Source: Trichostrongylus colubriformis | Taxonomy: Eukaryota; Nematoda; Chromadorea; Rhabditida; Trichostrongylidae | Direction: 5' to 3' | NCBI GenBank assembly: GCA_963978905.1 | Contig: OZ022256.1 | Span: forward strand, 9,903,501 to 9,967,500 | Length of the DNA stretch: 64,000 nt | In this document: positions 25,528 to 36,916 of the stretch, piece after piece | How the letters are laid out: every line of letters starts with the position of its first letter | How positions within the stretch are numbered: position 1 is the first letter of the stretch | The notes under the pieces: model-generated | Seen by the model: only the letters and a program-made list of their open reading frames with translations | What the model was told of the DNA's origin: nothing | The model's database searches: none | Translations under genes and position numbers: made by a program

Positions 25528-26353
25528 GGTTGATTCATAATAAATCGGACAAATTGACCAATTTTAATCATTGTCGTACAACTTTTTTACGACAACAGGG
25601 ATTCACTTGAAATATACTCCATCTTTATCGATGACCTTCTGCCACGGTATAGGCAGATCATGGATGCCCTTGCTCCAGAAGGCCGGAAGCTGGAGCTCGA
25701 AGAAGTTGCCGAGTGTCGCCTTGACCTCGTCGCGAGTTTTGAAGTCTTGGCCGTCCAGGTGGCGTTGGCTGTGGGAGAAAAGGTGGAAATCTGAAGGGGC
25801 CAGGTCTGGGGAGTACGGTGGGTATAGAAGTACGGTCCAACTGTACGACAGCAGCTCGGCCTTGGTCGATCTTGCGAAGTGCGGTCTGTGGAAGTAGACA
25901 CGTTGTCGTGCTGGAAGTAGACATGTGACCGCCGCCGTAGCGAACTTTGGACATTGGCCTTCAATTCTCGTAATTGACGAACGTAGACGTCGGCGGATAC
26001 TGTGGTACCTTCATCGAGCAGCTATCAGTACTCTACGCCGTGTACGCTCCACCAACCGCGGTTTTCGTCTTCGATGGAATAGTCGCCTGACGCAAACTTC
26101 GAATGCTACAACTACAGTGTACTTTTGCCGGGGGCATGCTCCTTGTGAACTTCTTTTAGATCTGCCGATATCCGCTGGTTTCTGGCCAAATAGCGATATA
26201 AATAGTATGACGTTGCGGATGTGGTCTCTGGACGCGCGCGTCCATTTTCGTTAATTCGTTACTACCTCGCGCGTCCATTTTCGTTAATTCGTTACTGAGT
26301 TATGATCTCTAGAAATCATCACTACCATTTGTCCGATTTATTATGAATCAACC
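25528..26353 (-). mobile_element. Deleted mariner (irritans/bandit-like), minus orientation
   Basis: The element is flanked by TA (25526-25527 and 26354-26355). Its inverted ends, ggttgattcataataaatcg and the complement, match the element at 29223-30102. On the minus strand the C-terminal transposase part includes VQSSLRRRSHVYFQHDN, but the frame is broken by indels. At 826 bases it is well short of the usual ~1.3 kb. A 36-base tandem duplication (gcgcgtccattttcgttaat unit) lies at about 26238-26300, inside the 5' part. It abuts the end of receptor gene A. Confidence 0.88.
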
Positions 26354-26379
26354 TAATATATACATATTTCATATATATC

Positions 26380-27378
26380 CAGGGTGTGCCAAAAAAAGCT
26401 ATTTTGTCTCTTCCACTTTCAACCCCATACTAGTCGAACTTCGGAAGTATTTTCATGACTAAAGTCAAGAGCAGACCTCACTATCACTATACTCCGTAAC
26501 AGCCTTCTGCACGAGCAGGAACGAGAGCTTGTTCCGAGTGAACAAGATGTGCTACCTCAACTAGGCAAAATCCGAAATTCTGCAGCCCTTGTTCACAATC
26601 TCGCGAAAGCCCATTCACTCTATGTACCTGGGTGGGGAGGATTCATATTGTGGTGTTCTTGGATATTCCGTTTTTTCGGGTTCCCAACACCCTTCGTTTC
26701 CAAGACCAGAGCGTGCCATTACCTCTGAAATCCCTCGGGGGCAGGTTTAAGGCATGGAAAATGATCCTTCGAATCATAGCAGCTTTGTTCAAGCGACAAA
26801 GGCTCTGTGACTTCCATGAACCTAAGGGGCAATCCTTGAGAAGCTTCCCACAAAAGACCTACCACAGAACCTGGCTCCACTGTTTTAAGCGGACCTTGAT
26901 ACCGTAGGGGCCCTGGAGCCCGACTGCGCCGACTGGGGTGGGGGTCGATAGGTCGAATTTCGCTTGCGACGTCGCACTCGCAGCGCCCTCAGTTTGAGAT
27001 TCCGCTCAACACGCAATGGCTGCTACCATAAGGGACTTTGAAGTTGTTGAAGAGTAAGGGCAAGTTGGAAGCTCCAACCTTTGAAGGTCCCTTACGGTAC
27101 CAGCCCATTGCGTCTTGAGCAGAATTGAAACGACTCCTACTCGCCTCGCCGCTCCTCGCGGGCGGTCGCGCGGAAATTCGATCTGTCGACCCCCACCCGC
27201 CGACTGTAGGCTCCATATTTTTATGAAGATGAACGTAGTGAGCCACAGCTTGTTCCTGCTTACAGAAGAACATTTCGTGAGTATTTTGCCCCAATACGTC
27301 CATCTCTTCCATTTCCCTATGTTTTGTATAATAGGCGGATGTGGGGGCGTGAGCAAAATTACTCTTTGGCACCCCCTG
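26380..27378. mobile_element. TIR element of the 730-bp family, copy 1
   Basis: The ends read cagggtgtgccaaaaaaagc and, complementary, ttggcaccccctg. Without the nested insert at 26936-27206 its length is about 728 bases, matching copies at 60318-61049 (732) and 62334-63071 (738). Shared interior landmarks include tagtcgaacttc, agccttctgcacgaac, ttccatgaacc.aagggc, aagacctaccac and ctccactgttttaagcggac. No intact transposase is seen, so the copies are probably non-autonomous or decayed. A TA follows the right end. Confidence 0.8.
26936..27197. mobile_element. Nested MULE-like MITE with 9-bp target duplication
   Basis: The 262-base insert begins gggtgggggtcgataggtcg and ends with the complement of gggtgggggtcgacagatcg, so TIRs are about 28 bases. 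It is flanked by the 9-base direct repeat cgccgactg (26927-26935 and 27198-27206). The related copy at 60318-61049 has a single cgccgactg at about 60880, the empty site. Nine-base duplications are typical of Mutator-like elements. The interior holds a second inverted pair (gattccgctcaacacgcaat and its near complement). Confidence 0.85.
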
Positions 27379-27379
27379 T

Positions 27380-28124
27380 ATATATGAAATACGATATAGA
27401 CAGCACATGCTATTGTATATCTTCTTACACCGTACAATTTGTAAAAAAGTTTTCTGTTCTGCACGATGTGCTCTGCTGGAAGTGGTCTGATAAAGTGAAG
27501 GTGACGGTACTCTAAAGAACACATAAGGATTGCCCTGCAAGCAATGCAGAGCAGGTGCTAGTCTGCTCTCCAAATTAGCGGAACCACTCTGCGAACGAAT
27601 TCATGAAAGTTTCTCTGAATAAGCAAGACCACCATCTAGTGAGCGCAGGCGTTTGTAGCGCGTGAACTGTGCGCGTTGGGCCAAAGTTGTTACCACATTC
27701 AGGAGTTCGAGAGGTCGAAGTATCTTTGGAAAAAATCCTTAGTCAATCGGAATTTTGTCGGATGTTCACTCAAATTGCTAGCCACAGAGCGTCATTAGAG
27801 TCGCTAAAGAATTATCTTTATTAGAAAAATTATTTTTTTCTTATGAACGATCCCTTACCAAAAAAGAAAAGGGTCTAGCTGAGGATCTCAAGTGTTACGG
27901 GATTTATATGCGCATTGTATAAATCTTTCGTTTTCTGTAAGAACCAACTAGTGCCTCCAGCCCTTCTAGTAGATTCGTCGGGACCTCGTTTTGGGAGAAA
28001 CAAACTCATCCCTCTACATATGATGCGACCATTGCTGAACTCTGCAAATTCGTCCTCTCCCCCATCTCGCCTATAAAATACTACCCCTTGTCGATAAACT
28101 CTCGACTCTATCTGTACCCGGAGA
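27380..28124. other. Intergenic, nothing recognised
   Basis: No supported exon, repeat or RNA gene was seen between the TIR element and the GT92-derived duplicate. Confidence 0.5.
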
Positions 28125-28408
28125 AATGGTGATCACGGGCGACAGTTACTAGTTGAAAACCTGTGATTACCTCTTTGGTGCACATTTTCTACTAGTTGAT
28201 CCCAAAGCATTTTTCGATATATACATGGCACCTGTGAAGGATGGAATGATTCCGAATTTCCTAAGAGCGAAACACCAGCCACTCAACCTTATCATTCCAA
28301 ATGAGCGTCGAATATATGGTCGTCTTGTGAAGAAACTATCAAAAGTCTCGTATTTTGCCCTTTTTCTTTAGGGTTCTAATGTTACTTGCAACAAATTAAA
28401 ATGCATGC

Positions 28409-28507
28409 CTGAGTCCCGACGAGATGCCATTCAATGGAGGGTCTGTCTTGCTCCTTCCAAAAAATCACCACTTCCTCCTCACCACCTTTCACATAATGTT
28501 TTATGAG
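28409..28507 (-). pseudogene. Isolated duplicate of GT92 exon 5
   Basis: This exon is 99 bases long, exactly like the exon at 2252-2350, and reads open as a close paralogue (VKGGEEEVV, then EQDRPSIEWHLVGTQ). It has a CATTTCAG acceptor and a GC donor (gcatgc) where the other copy has GT. The surrounding 28.1-30.5 kb matches the intron DNA around the first copy, but the match stops before the position of exon 4, so no upstream exon is present. It is best read as a partial gene copy. A chimeric or trans-spliced use cannot be excluded from sequence alone. Confidence 0.75.
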
Positions 28508-29222
28508 CTGAAATGTTCCCCTAATGCACTCAAAAGACAGGACAATGCTTTGAGAGCAGCATCCATTGCAGAAAGTGCATTGTTAGGGCACTGCATCCCT
28601 CGCCTTTCTACTTATGCGTAGGTTACCACAATTCACTCAACTACATACATGGCACGCATCGCGTAGTATAGTGATTACTCTTATGTCAGAATTTCGCGTC
28701 GCGATGTTCTCAGCGCCACATCACGGGCGACAGCTACTAGTTGAAAACCTGTAATTACCTCTCTGGTGCACATTTTCTATTAGTTGATCCCAAAGCATTT
28801 TCGATATACACATGGCACCTGTGAACGATGGAATGATTCCGAACCTCCTAAGAGCCAAACACCAGCCAGTCAACCTTATCATTCCACATGAATGCCGAAT
28901 ATATGGTCGTCTTGTGAAGAAACTATCAAAAGTCTCGTATTTCGCCCTTTTTCTTCAGGGTTTTCTCTGGTGCATCTGCTCGAGTTGATTGCATTTGCTG
29001 AATCGCGTGTAGTTGAGGAAAAGGACGGCGTCAGTATCTGCGCCTATTTTTATTGATTTTGCTTCCATATTCAGTTTGTTTTCAAAGTTATTCTATTTCA
29101 ATAGGCAGATTCGGCCTAATTCAGTTCATTTTGAATGTTTCCGTTCACCTTTGGTTGACAATTGGCAGCATTTTGCATGCATTCATTCCATTTTCTTCGC
29201 TCTGTATCCTCCTTATATATTA

Positions 29223-30102
29223 GGTTAATTCATAATAAATCGGACAAATGGTAGTGATGATTTCTAGAGATCACAACTCAGCAACGAGTTAATGAAAATG
29301 GACGCGCGAGGTACCGTTGGAATGAGTATGAAAAGCTCTTCAAAGTACCGCAAAATAATGACTTCAAAGTAGTTTCATTTCGCCACCATGCCGCACGATT
29401 TAAAGCCGTCCAGAGACCACATCCGCAACGTCATACTATTTATATCGCTATTTGGCCAGAAACCAGCGGATATCGGCAGATCTAAAAGAAGTTCACAAGG
29501 AGCCTTCCCTCGCCAGAAGTACAGTGTACTTGTGGCATTCGAAGTTTGCGTCAGGCAACTATTCCATCGAAGACGAAAACCGCGGTTGGTGGTGCGTACA
29601 CGGCGTAGAGTACTGGGAGTTGCTCGATGAAGGTACAACAGTATCCGCCGACGTCTACGATCGTTAATTACGAGAATTGAAGGCAAATGTCCAAAGTTCG
29701 CTACGGCGCCGCTCACATGTCTACTTCCAGCACGACAACGCGAGACAGCACATTGCAAGATCGACCAAGACCGAGCTGTTGTCGTACAGTTGGACCGTGC
29801 TTCCACACCCACCATACTCCCCAGACCTGGCCTCTTCAGATTTCCACCTTTTCTCCCACAGCTAACGCCACCTGGACGGCCAAGACTTCGAAAATCGCGA
29901 TGACGTCAAGACGGTACTCGGCAACTTCTTCGAGCTCCAGCCTCCGGCCTTCTGGAGCAAGGGCGTCCATGATCTGCCTAACCCGTGGCAGAAGGTCATC
30001 GATAAAGATGGAGCATATTTCAAGTAAATCCCAGTTGCCGTTGAAAAGTTGTACGATAATGATTAAAATTTGTCAATTTGTCCGATTTATTATGAATCAA
30101 CC
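29223..30102 (+). mobile_element. Deleted mariner (irritans/bandit-like)
   Basis: The 880-base element has inverted ends (ggttaattcataataaatcg and its near complement ending caacc) and TA on both sides (29221-29222, 30103-30104). The transposase is split by frameshifts: an N-terminal part (ARNQRISADLKEVHKE, STVYLWHSKFASGNYSIEDE) in one frame, then a jump near 29640 to the C-terminal part (HVYFQHDNARQHIARSTKTE, LPHPPYSPDLASSDFHLF). The middle of the protein is deleted. The pre-insertion site is preserved in the paralogous GT92 intron at 4528-4540 (cttatacacatcattttt). Confidence 0.9.
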
Positions 30103-30848
30103 TAATACATCATTTTTGCTCACCCGAATTTTTTCTTCTTCATACGTAGTATTGTAGCGTAAATAATATATTCTGTGTTGTATCGAATCGCTTTGGACGT
30201 TCGCGCAAGTCGGTTTAGGGGGAAGGGGCTTGGCGATGAGTGAATCACTTCCGCCGTATTGCGAAAGTCCGTTTTTGCACATGTATATGGTTTCGCTCAC
30301 CTCTGTACTTTTCTAATATCCTCATGCTGATATGGAAGTAGGAAAATACATAGCACAGAATGCAAGTTGGGATGATACATAGCACAGGAGATGGAATAAA
30401 AGCATGCAAACGAGGGTGAACTGAAAACGTTTGAATTCAGCTGAATCCAGCCAAATGCAGTTTACTGAGACAAAAATAACTCAAAAACAAGCTCAGGATA
30501 GCGTAGCGGCAGAATAAATAGTAATAGGTGTGGCTGCTCTTCTTACGCAATTACACGCCATTCCCAACGAGGGCAGTTAGCTCGAAAACGTTGCTCGCCG
30601 CTCGGCGCCGCGCGAAATCCTGACATAGTGGTACACACTCGCATCGCATGCCGCATGTCGCTTTGAAAATCCTTTCCTAGCAGTATGCACTTACCGCAAA
30701 ATTTTATGCTCAGTGCCTACGTGAACTGGTCGGATTTTTCACAGAGTTACAGGAATCGTGTCAAATCCACGCATAAACTTCCAGAGCAAAGGATCGTTTG
30801 CTCTATGAACTTACGGTCATTCTTTCCTACATAATGCATACATATCTA

Positions 30849-31363
30849 CAGGGTGGCTACAAAGTATGGTCCGCCATTATCAAAATACCTTTTCAACGTA
30901 AAGGCTTATTTCTCAATTCTATCAAACATAGTATGATTGAAGCACGTTAGCGATGCACTTATACCCAAAAATCGCAGATGGCGAATTGACCCTTTCTACG
31001 AAATTTTACGGCCTCTACATCGTGCAAGCATCGCTCATTTTGTGATCCAATAAAACTCTTGTGTGCAAGATTCAAGAGGCGGCTCGTGTATATTTCTTCT
31101 TCTGTAGACCGCACACTTGCACAGTGCGCTTCACAGAACGGGAGCGGCATAACTTCGTTGCCACGTAGTTGCGGCCCATAATGGAAGCTTTGACCACAAG
31201 TTAAGAGTCCTCACTTCGGTCAAATGCAACCCTTCCGAATTAATTTTCTGTTATTTGTTCCTTTACGTGCTGTCTATCAAATATCAAAATTTCGCGAGGA
31301 ATCGTGCTCTCCTTATTTTTTTATGAGTGAAGAAGTACCGGACCATACTTTGTAGCCACCCTG
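30849..31363. mobile_element. 515-bp TIR element (Tc1/mariner-type MITE)
   Basis: The ends cagggtggctacaaagtatg and its exact complement (catactttgtagccaccctg) are flanked by TA (30847-30848, 31364-31365). There is a 63-codon minus-strand open frame (30959-31150) but no recognisable transposase. A related start (cagggtg/cagggggtgcc) in the 730-bp family may be only superficial similarity. Confidence 0.85.
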
Positions 31364-31961
31364 TATATGTTCCAGTACATGAACTTCGAATATTCAGAAA
31401 ACTTCTTTGTGTATAAGAGGTCCCTTGCTTGGCTATTGCTCCTTCTGACAGCACCCTAGATTCGATGGCTCATGTGAAAAGGAGAACACCTGGAACTATG
31501 GGACCACTGCTTCTTTATGATGACTTTGTGAGGGTGTACCTCGGATAGCGAGGTCTCAGTGTCTGTAGGATCTGGTCTCGTGAATGACACCTGTACGCAG
31601 CCCATTCAATGCCATCCCATTTAACGCCCATCCCGCGCCCCTCGAAACTCGGTCAGATCACTTACCTTGCATAACCTAAAGGATTGGCTTTGAAAAAAGT
31701 GGTATGGTTCCGTGATATCAGCTGCAGCTCTCGTTACTATATGTTCACTACCAATTTCTCAGAAGTTCACCTCAAAATTGAAAATAAAGGATTGAGTAAG
31801 ATCCGTAAGATTGGTCGAATGGTAATCGCACGACCACTAATTGTGTGCTGGCTGAGCATGGTTTTGCGACCAGTACAAAATCACGACACATCTTTCTTCT
31901 ATGCGATCGATCAATCCTTTTCCTGAGAAGGGTGATCCAGATGAGTTGTTCGGCACCTGTA

Positions 31962-32129
31962 AGGCCGCGTTCATACTCTTCGGCTGGCAAGGCGTGGCTA
32001 TGTGTCTCTGCTCTCCTGCCACGCCATCGAGCTTCGTTGCCTGCGTCGTCTCTGCACCTCCCTTGCCACTGTGCTTTCATGCCTGTGAATGCAACTATGC
32101 CCTGCCTGAGTTGAGTATGAACGCGGCCT
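31962..32129. mobile_element. 168-bp MITE, GGCCGCGTTCATACT family
   Basis: It has perfect 16-base inverted ends (aggccgcgttcatact and agtatgaacgcggcct) with TA on both sides (31960-31961, 32130-32131). Relatives are at about 17170-17290, 35848-35900 (truncated), 49347-49500 and 58535-58708. No coding content is supported. Frames crossing it are artefacts. Confidence 0.8.
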
Positions 32130-32131
32130 TA

Positions 32132-33061
32132 TACACACGAAATGAGCAGAGTGAAGATATCAATTACTTCTCAGGCACCCCAAGGGCAATGTGACCATGA
32201 CCGGGCCTCGGTAAGATGTTCGAGAGAACTTCTTATGTGATCTGAGCACATGCTTGAGGTCAATATTGGCCCACGTGATGCAATTTCTGTCCAGTCAGGC
32301 CACCACCATGTTTGAGAGTCTTAACTTGAATGATATATACTTTCATAAAGGCATGCCATGCTTGGGTGCTTTAATCCTTCTTATTAGCCAAAACTTGAGC
32401 CTTGTTAGAGGCCCTCGACTGGCTTCCTTCAGAATAACATCTTTCATTTTGGAGATATGGCGTGTTCAGGTAGTCGTCTGGAAGTGGCAACCTAGCAGGC
32501 CTCAGACGACAAAAGTGCACTCATATAGTTGAGTTTGAAAGTTATGACCATTTGAAGCGAAATACTTCTAGAATTTTCAAAATCTTCGTCGACTGTATAT
32601 CATATCGAGAACTACGCGCAACCCTTAGAGAAACCAAGCAGCAAATGGTTTGGTCTAAGGAAGTTATTAAGAAAACAGTTGCAGTACCGAAAGTTGGAGT
32701 CTAGGTAAAGTTTCAAATATTCAAAAATGTCCAAGTTCGGAATGGGGAAGATACAGCGCTGCTTCTGATCTCCGCGTCGCTACCGCAATAGCGACGCGGC
32801 GATCAGATGGAGCGCTGTAGAGCGTATGACATGGCTCCTATTCAGTTCTAACTTCTGAATTCCTGTTTTTTTTTTCATCCTTTATCTTTGCCCCATAGCT
32901 TGCATGTCTACTAAGCCTTCTCCTTTGTCACCAGAGGATGAGCACATTATCCATTCTCGGCGACTCTTTCGTTTCAGTATATAAGTATTGAATTTCGCTG
33001 GGCTCTTATTCTCTTGAACTTTTTTGTTTATAAGTACTGGTTCTTGTTAGGTTCCCATTTA
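32132..33061. other. Intergenic with one hairpin
   Basis: No gene is supported. A strong GC-rich hairpin at 32752-32821 pairs tacagcgctgcttctgatct/ccgcgtcgct with agcgacgcgg/cgatcagatggagcgctgta around a seven-base loop. It could be a small MITE, or part of a transcript that folds; nothing distinguishes these. Confidence 0.5.
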
Positions 33062-33066
33062 TCTTA

Positions 33067-33838
33067 TGTCGCGGATCAAAGGCATCCTTTTGACATCGCG
33101 TGTTACATCGGCCTAGCGCACACAAACCTCTCGCATCCAGGGGGCACCCAATAGTGGATGATGCCTCTCAGACGCCCTCACCGGAGACACCCGACGACCG
33201 CCACAGCGGCCGGCGGGGCGGACCCACCCTGGGGACCAAAGGGTATTACCGACCTATTCCCTTTACCAGTTATAATACCTTTCCATGGGCTGTCGAACCC
33301 TAAACGTCACTTCACTGAAACCTGCCCCCAGTACTAGACATGACAAGACACAACATGGATATAAGTATAACACATGAACTACATACAGATTACGCAATAA
33401 GAACTACGACACACATTATCACTTAATAACAACAATACATCATATCATAGCTGACTCCCCAAAGTCGCCTCCGCTAGGGCGACTCCCGGCGGCCGGCTAA
33501 CGTATTAAACCACCATCCGGCTGGTATTACGTAACCATATGGCTTACGTTGTCTGGTATGAGGATCCAACCAAGGCTGTTCCCAGTCGGGGAGCAGGGAA
33601 AGACACCGGCCAACTCATGTGCCAGCGCTCCACTACCCGAGAGCCAAGGTGATCCCGGGCAGCATCATGGCGTTGCCCGGTGAAAACCGACTGGCAGCTG
33701 GCAGCCGGTCTTATATACCGGCTTCGACCACAGAGGGCGGAGTCACCGCGTGTCGCATGACGCGACAAGCGGCGCCGCAGCGCGGACGGGCCGGGAAGCG
33801 CGGTGCCCCCGGGGCTATCGTCGCGACGATCCGCGACA
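33067..33838 (-). mobile_element. Solo LTR, Gypsy-like
   Basis: The 772-base GC-rich block starts TGTCGCGGATC and ends with the exact complement GATCCGCGACA, giving TG...CA ends. It is flanked by the 5-base duplication TCTTA (33062-33066 and 33839-33843). A TATA box (tatataag on the minus strand, about 33711-33718) followed by cytosine-rich DNA suggests the promoter reads on the minus strand. Size, TG/CA ends and 5-base duplication fit a solo LTR left by recombination of a Gypsy-type retrotransposon. No internal coding region is present. The family is inferred from structure only. Confidence 0.75.
33711..33718 (-). promoter_or_regulatory. Probable LTR TATA box
   Basis: It reads ggtatataagaccggc on the minus strand, about 120 bases inside the 5' end of the solo LTR in that orientation, and is followed by a GC-rich stretch. 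Confidence 0.45.
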
Positions 33839-34029
33839 TCTTATTTTGCTAGGAGTTTGACCTCACTATTTTTTTTCACAGTAGGCTCTTAATTTCCTGC
33901 ATGTATCGCATGGACTGGGTAGAAGCCATAGGAATAGCGGAGCCTCGAGAAGGGGATGGGCTCGTATGGAGGCCCACGTTTGGGGGGGGGGGGCGTACTT
34001 TTTGAAAATTTTCTTCGACGCCACGCTTG

Positions 34030-35900
34030 ACCCAGTGCACGAGCTAGATGCGGCGTATTAAGTTGGGTCCTCACATGATTACGCCTAAACTGAGGCATAG
34101 AACCTAAATAATACGGCGTGCATAGCTCACACCCATCTTGTTGCTACTACACGCAGCCAAGTACATTTTACGTATTAATAGCACACAGCCGTGATGATAC
34201 TTCTCTAAAGGTCAGATGGAGTCATCGGATGGGCAGGTTCGGTCCTTAAAGACACCGGAAGGGGTGAATTTGGCAGACTGAGGAATACGAAAATAGGGGC
34301 TGTCAACTGCAGACGGGCGGAGAGACTAAATCCGTCATCCGCGAACGTTGTCCCGCCCTTGCTTGCAACTTGCTCAGCTGCAGAACTGCAGGACGACATG
34401 CCGTGCTGCGGACTCGTAATAAGACCCCAAGCCGCGCTTTTTCAGTGCGTGTTTCGCTACACATCACCTCTCCTGAAGCATAAGGTTTGTCTTCAGGAAA
34501 CATGTACCCACAGCTCTCAGTTTTCCCTTACCCCTTCCGGTGCCTTTATGCTGTAGGTTAGCATTTCCCATTCTGTCTTCTCGCAAGCGTATATCATAGA
34601 GACTGCCTGAGATGTGTGAAATATACCCAGCTAACTGCCAAAGGTGCATAATTTCATGCACTCTTTCAACTAACACCGATTAACGAAAAAATGCGGTGTC
34701 ATGAATATCCATTCTGTCTTCTCGCAAGCGTATATCATAGAGACTGCCTGAGATGTGTGAACTATACCCAGCTAACTGCCAAAGGTGCATAATTTCATGC
34801 ACTCTTTCAACTAACACCGATTAACGAAAAAATGCGGTGTCATGAATATCCCAACAACCCTGCATTGTCTCTATGTAAACAGCGAACTTCTATAAAAGAC
34901 ACTTATTCAGATGAAGGTAATTGCGGAACTATGCAGTAAGCATTTTCATCGTGTCGTCATCCCTGAAAACAAGCCCGCCCCTTACTACGAAAAAATCTTA
35001 GGAAAAGCGAGACAGTGAGTAGCCACTTCTTCCTTATCTATCTCATAGCCCTATCCTCGTAGTGATGGCTATCGCCAGTTGACTTTCACGGGACTTCAAA
35101 ATCGGTTCAAAAAAATAGAATTTAATTGGCTCTGCGGGAGATTCTGGTGCTTAGTAATTTTCGATGATGTAGGTAACTGTGCTTGATAACTTTTTATGTT
35201 GAGTGATTTAACGATGAGTTAATCAGAAACAGAGAAACCAGTCAGGAGAGGTCAGGAACTTATTTACCGAGCTAATACTCAAAGGTAGTTGATGCGCTGA
35301 GTACTTGTTTGGAGAGGTTATGAGTGTTGTGCTCTCCTCTCCGTTGTGCACTTCTGCTTGGCTACAGCTTCCCGTCAATACGAGTTCTCTGTGGCGGATC
35401 AGTCTTCATGGTCAGACATAACTTTCAAGTTGTTCATTGTTCTGTTGTTGATTACACACGAGTCCTCTCGTGTAATAAAATAATGATAATAACAGTGGAT
35501 GTTTATGTACTAGTACAAGAGCACATGAGGATAAATCATTGCGAAGAACATACTATCATAACATATCGATATTCGATAAAGTTACAGATAACTTTTTCTT
35601 TGGCTGCATTCAGGATTACAGCTGCGAAAGAAACATTACTCTCGTGTATTACATCTGGCGAAGGAAACATTACTTTTGTGTCTTTTCTGCACTCGATACA
35701 GAAGTATTAAAATCTTGATTCTACGTCAGAAGAACTCGACCATCAACGAAATCAAATTCAGAACAGCCGATTTCGGTCTTGCAGAGATTTAAAAAGAAAC
35801 AGTCCAGAGGAACAGGGTGAGGACAGCTCTGTTCAACAATATCCATAGGCCGCGTTCATACTTTGAGGTCCTGGCGGCATGGCGTGGCTGCGTGTCTCAT
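34030..35900. repeat. Duplicated noncoding block U, copy 2
   Basis: Colinear with 15405-17660; landmarks include cacagccgtgatgatacttc, ctgcaggacgacatg, gactgcctgagatgtgt, gaggttatgagtgttgtgct and the aataatgataataacagt run. It contains the dispersed repeat (34340-34555), the 141-base tandem duplication and a truncated GGCCGCGTTCATACT MITE at its right end. It leads into the broken receptor C. Confidence 0.75.
34569..34850. repeat. Near-perfect 141-bp tandem duplication
   Basis: The unit beginning cattctgtcttctcgcaagc occurs at 34569 and again at 34710. I see one difference (gtgtgaaatat versus gtgtgaactat). The other U blocks have a single copy (for example 15911 on), so the duplication is recent and specific to this copy. 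Confidence 0.9.
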
Positions 35901-36916
35901 CGCATGATGATCATATCAGGAATATGCTTATTGAAAGCAAATTAGAATAAAGCAAAGCAAGCTAAATTCTAGGAAAGTTTTGCGCGGATGTTTGACTTCT
36001 ATTTCTTATGATATTTATTGTTAGTGAAATTTATAGCTCGGAATATGATCGTGATCTTATCGTCAGCTGTATTACTCGCCATCTGCACAGTTTCCTACGT
36101 ACTTATTATAAGCTATATCTTGAGGAACATTTCTAATAGATTCCAGTGAGGCATTTTGAACCTATGGTGTAGTGTAAAGATATAATTGTCTTCTGCCCAA
36201 CTCAGTTTCCAGTATGGGTTCTTCTGGTCAAGCCCATACAGCATGGATTACCCTTCAAGGGGCGGGTAGCTGAACTTGTCATTACTAATATAGCTCAACT
36301 TGTATACAATGGTGGCTCGCATATACTCAACTATTTCGATCCGGTAGGTGTTTCAAACACATGTTTTAAATATAGTAATATTCAATTGTTTAAAGTGCAC
36401 AAAAATCAGTGTTGGAAGGCGGGACAAGCGAGACATGCAAGAAAAACAGCTACTCTCGCTTTAGACAAAATTTTCGGAAAAAATGACCTAAAGCACGTTA
36501 GAGCCCTCACTCATATTGTCCGTGTGGCATGTATTGAGATGCTGTAGACTTGTGCCATATTTATTAGAGCATTCATCCGAAAAGAAGTGAAAAAACTGTC
36601 TTTTGAATGGCTCAGTATGCAGTGCTCATCGGAACCACATTTTGAATTGTTGCAGGTGGCTTTTCGAAATTGGAGACGATGGGCCAGCTGTTGTACGGTT
36701 TTCTGTCTCGCGTGCCCCCGTGGGAATATCTAGCTCGATATGTTCTTGACTATTAAACTATCCACGAGGTTGTTAACACACCTTTATTGAATAAGGTTTG
36801 TCTACCATTCAATCAAGAATAGGGAAACGGAGTTTCTGGCATATCAGGCTATCGTTTCAGATGCAAGGTATGGAGCGTGAACTTTCTGTTCAGAAACGTC
36901 TTCAACAGAAATATTA

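Larger units (their letters stand above)
28125..30460. repeat. Partial duplicate of the GT92 exon 5/intron 4 region
   Basis: This stretch aligns in pieces with 2040-2850 and 4475-5110, the GT92 exon 5 and intron 4 region, in the same orientation. It lacks the BEL/Pao remnant and the 4745-4948 hairpin found in the first copy, and it has gained a mariner at 29223-30102. About 260 bases at 28165-28370 recur at 28740-28960, a local partial tandem copy with shared landmarks such as tactagttgaaaacctgt and ggcacctgtgaa. Each copy therefore serves as the pre-insertion control for the other. Confidence 0.8.

Noticed and set aside
33100..33838. GC-rich block as ribosomal RNA or a foreign insert
   Set aside because: No rRNA core sequences recognised; the TG...CA ends and TCTTA duplication fit a solo LTR.
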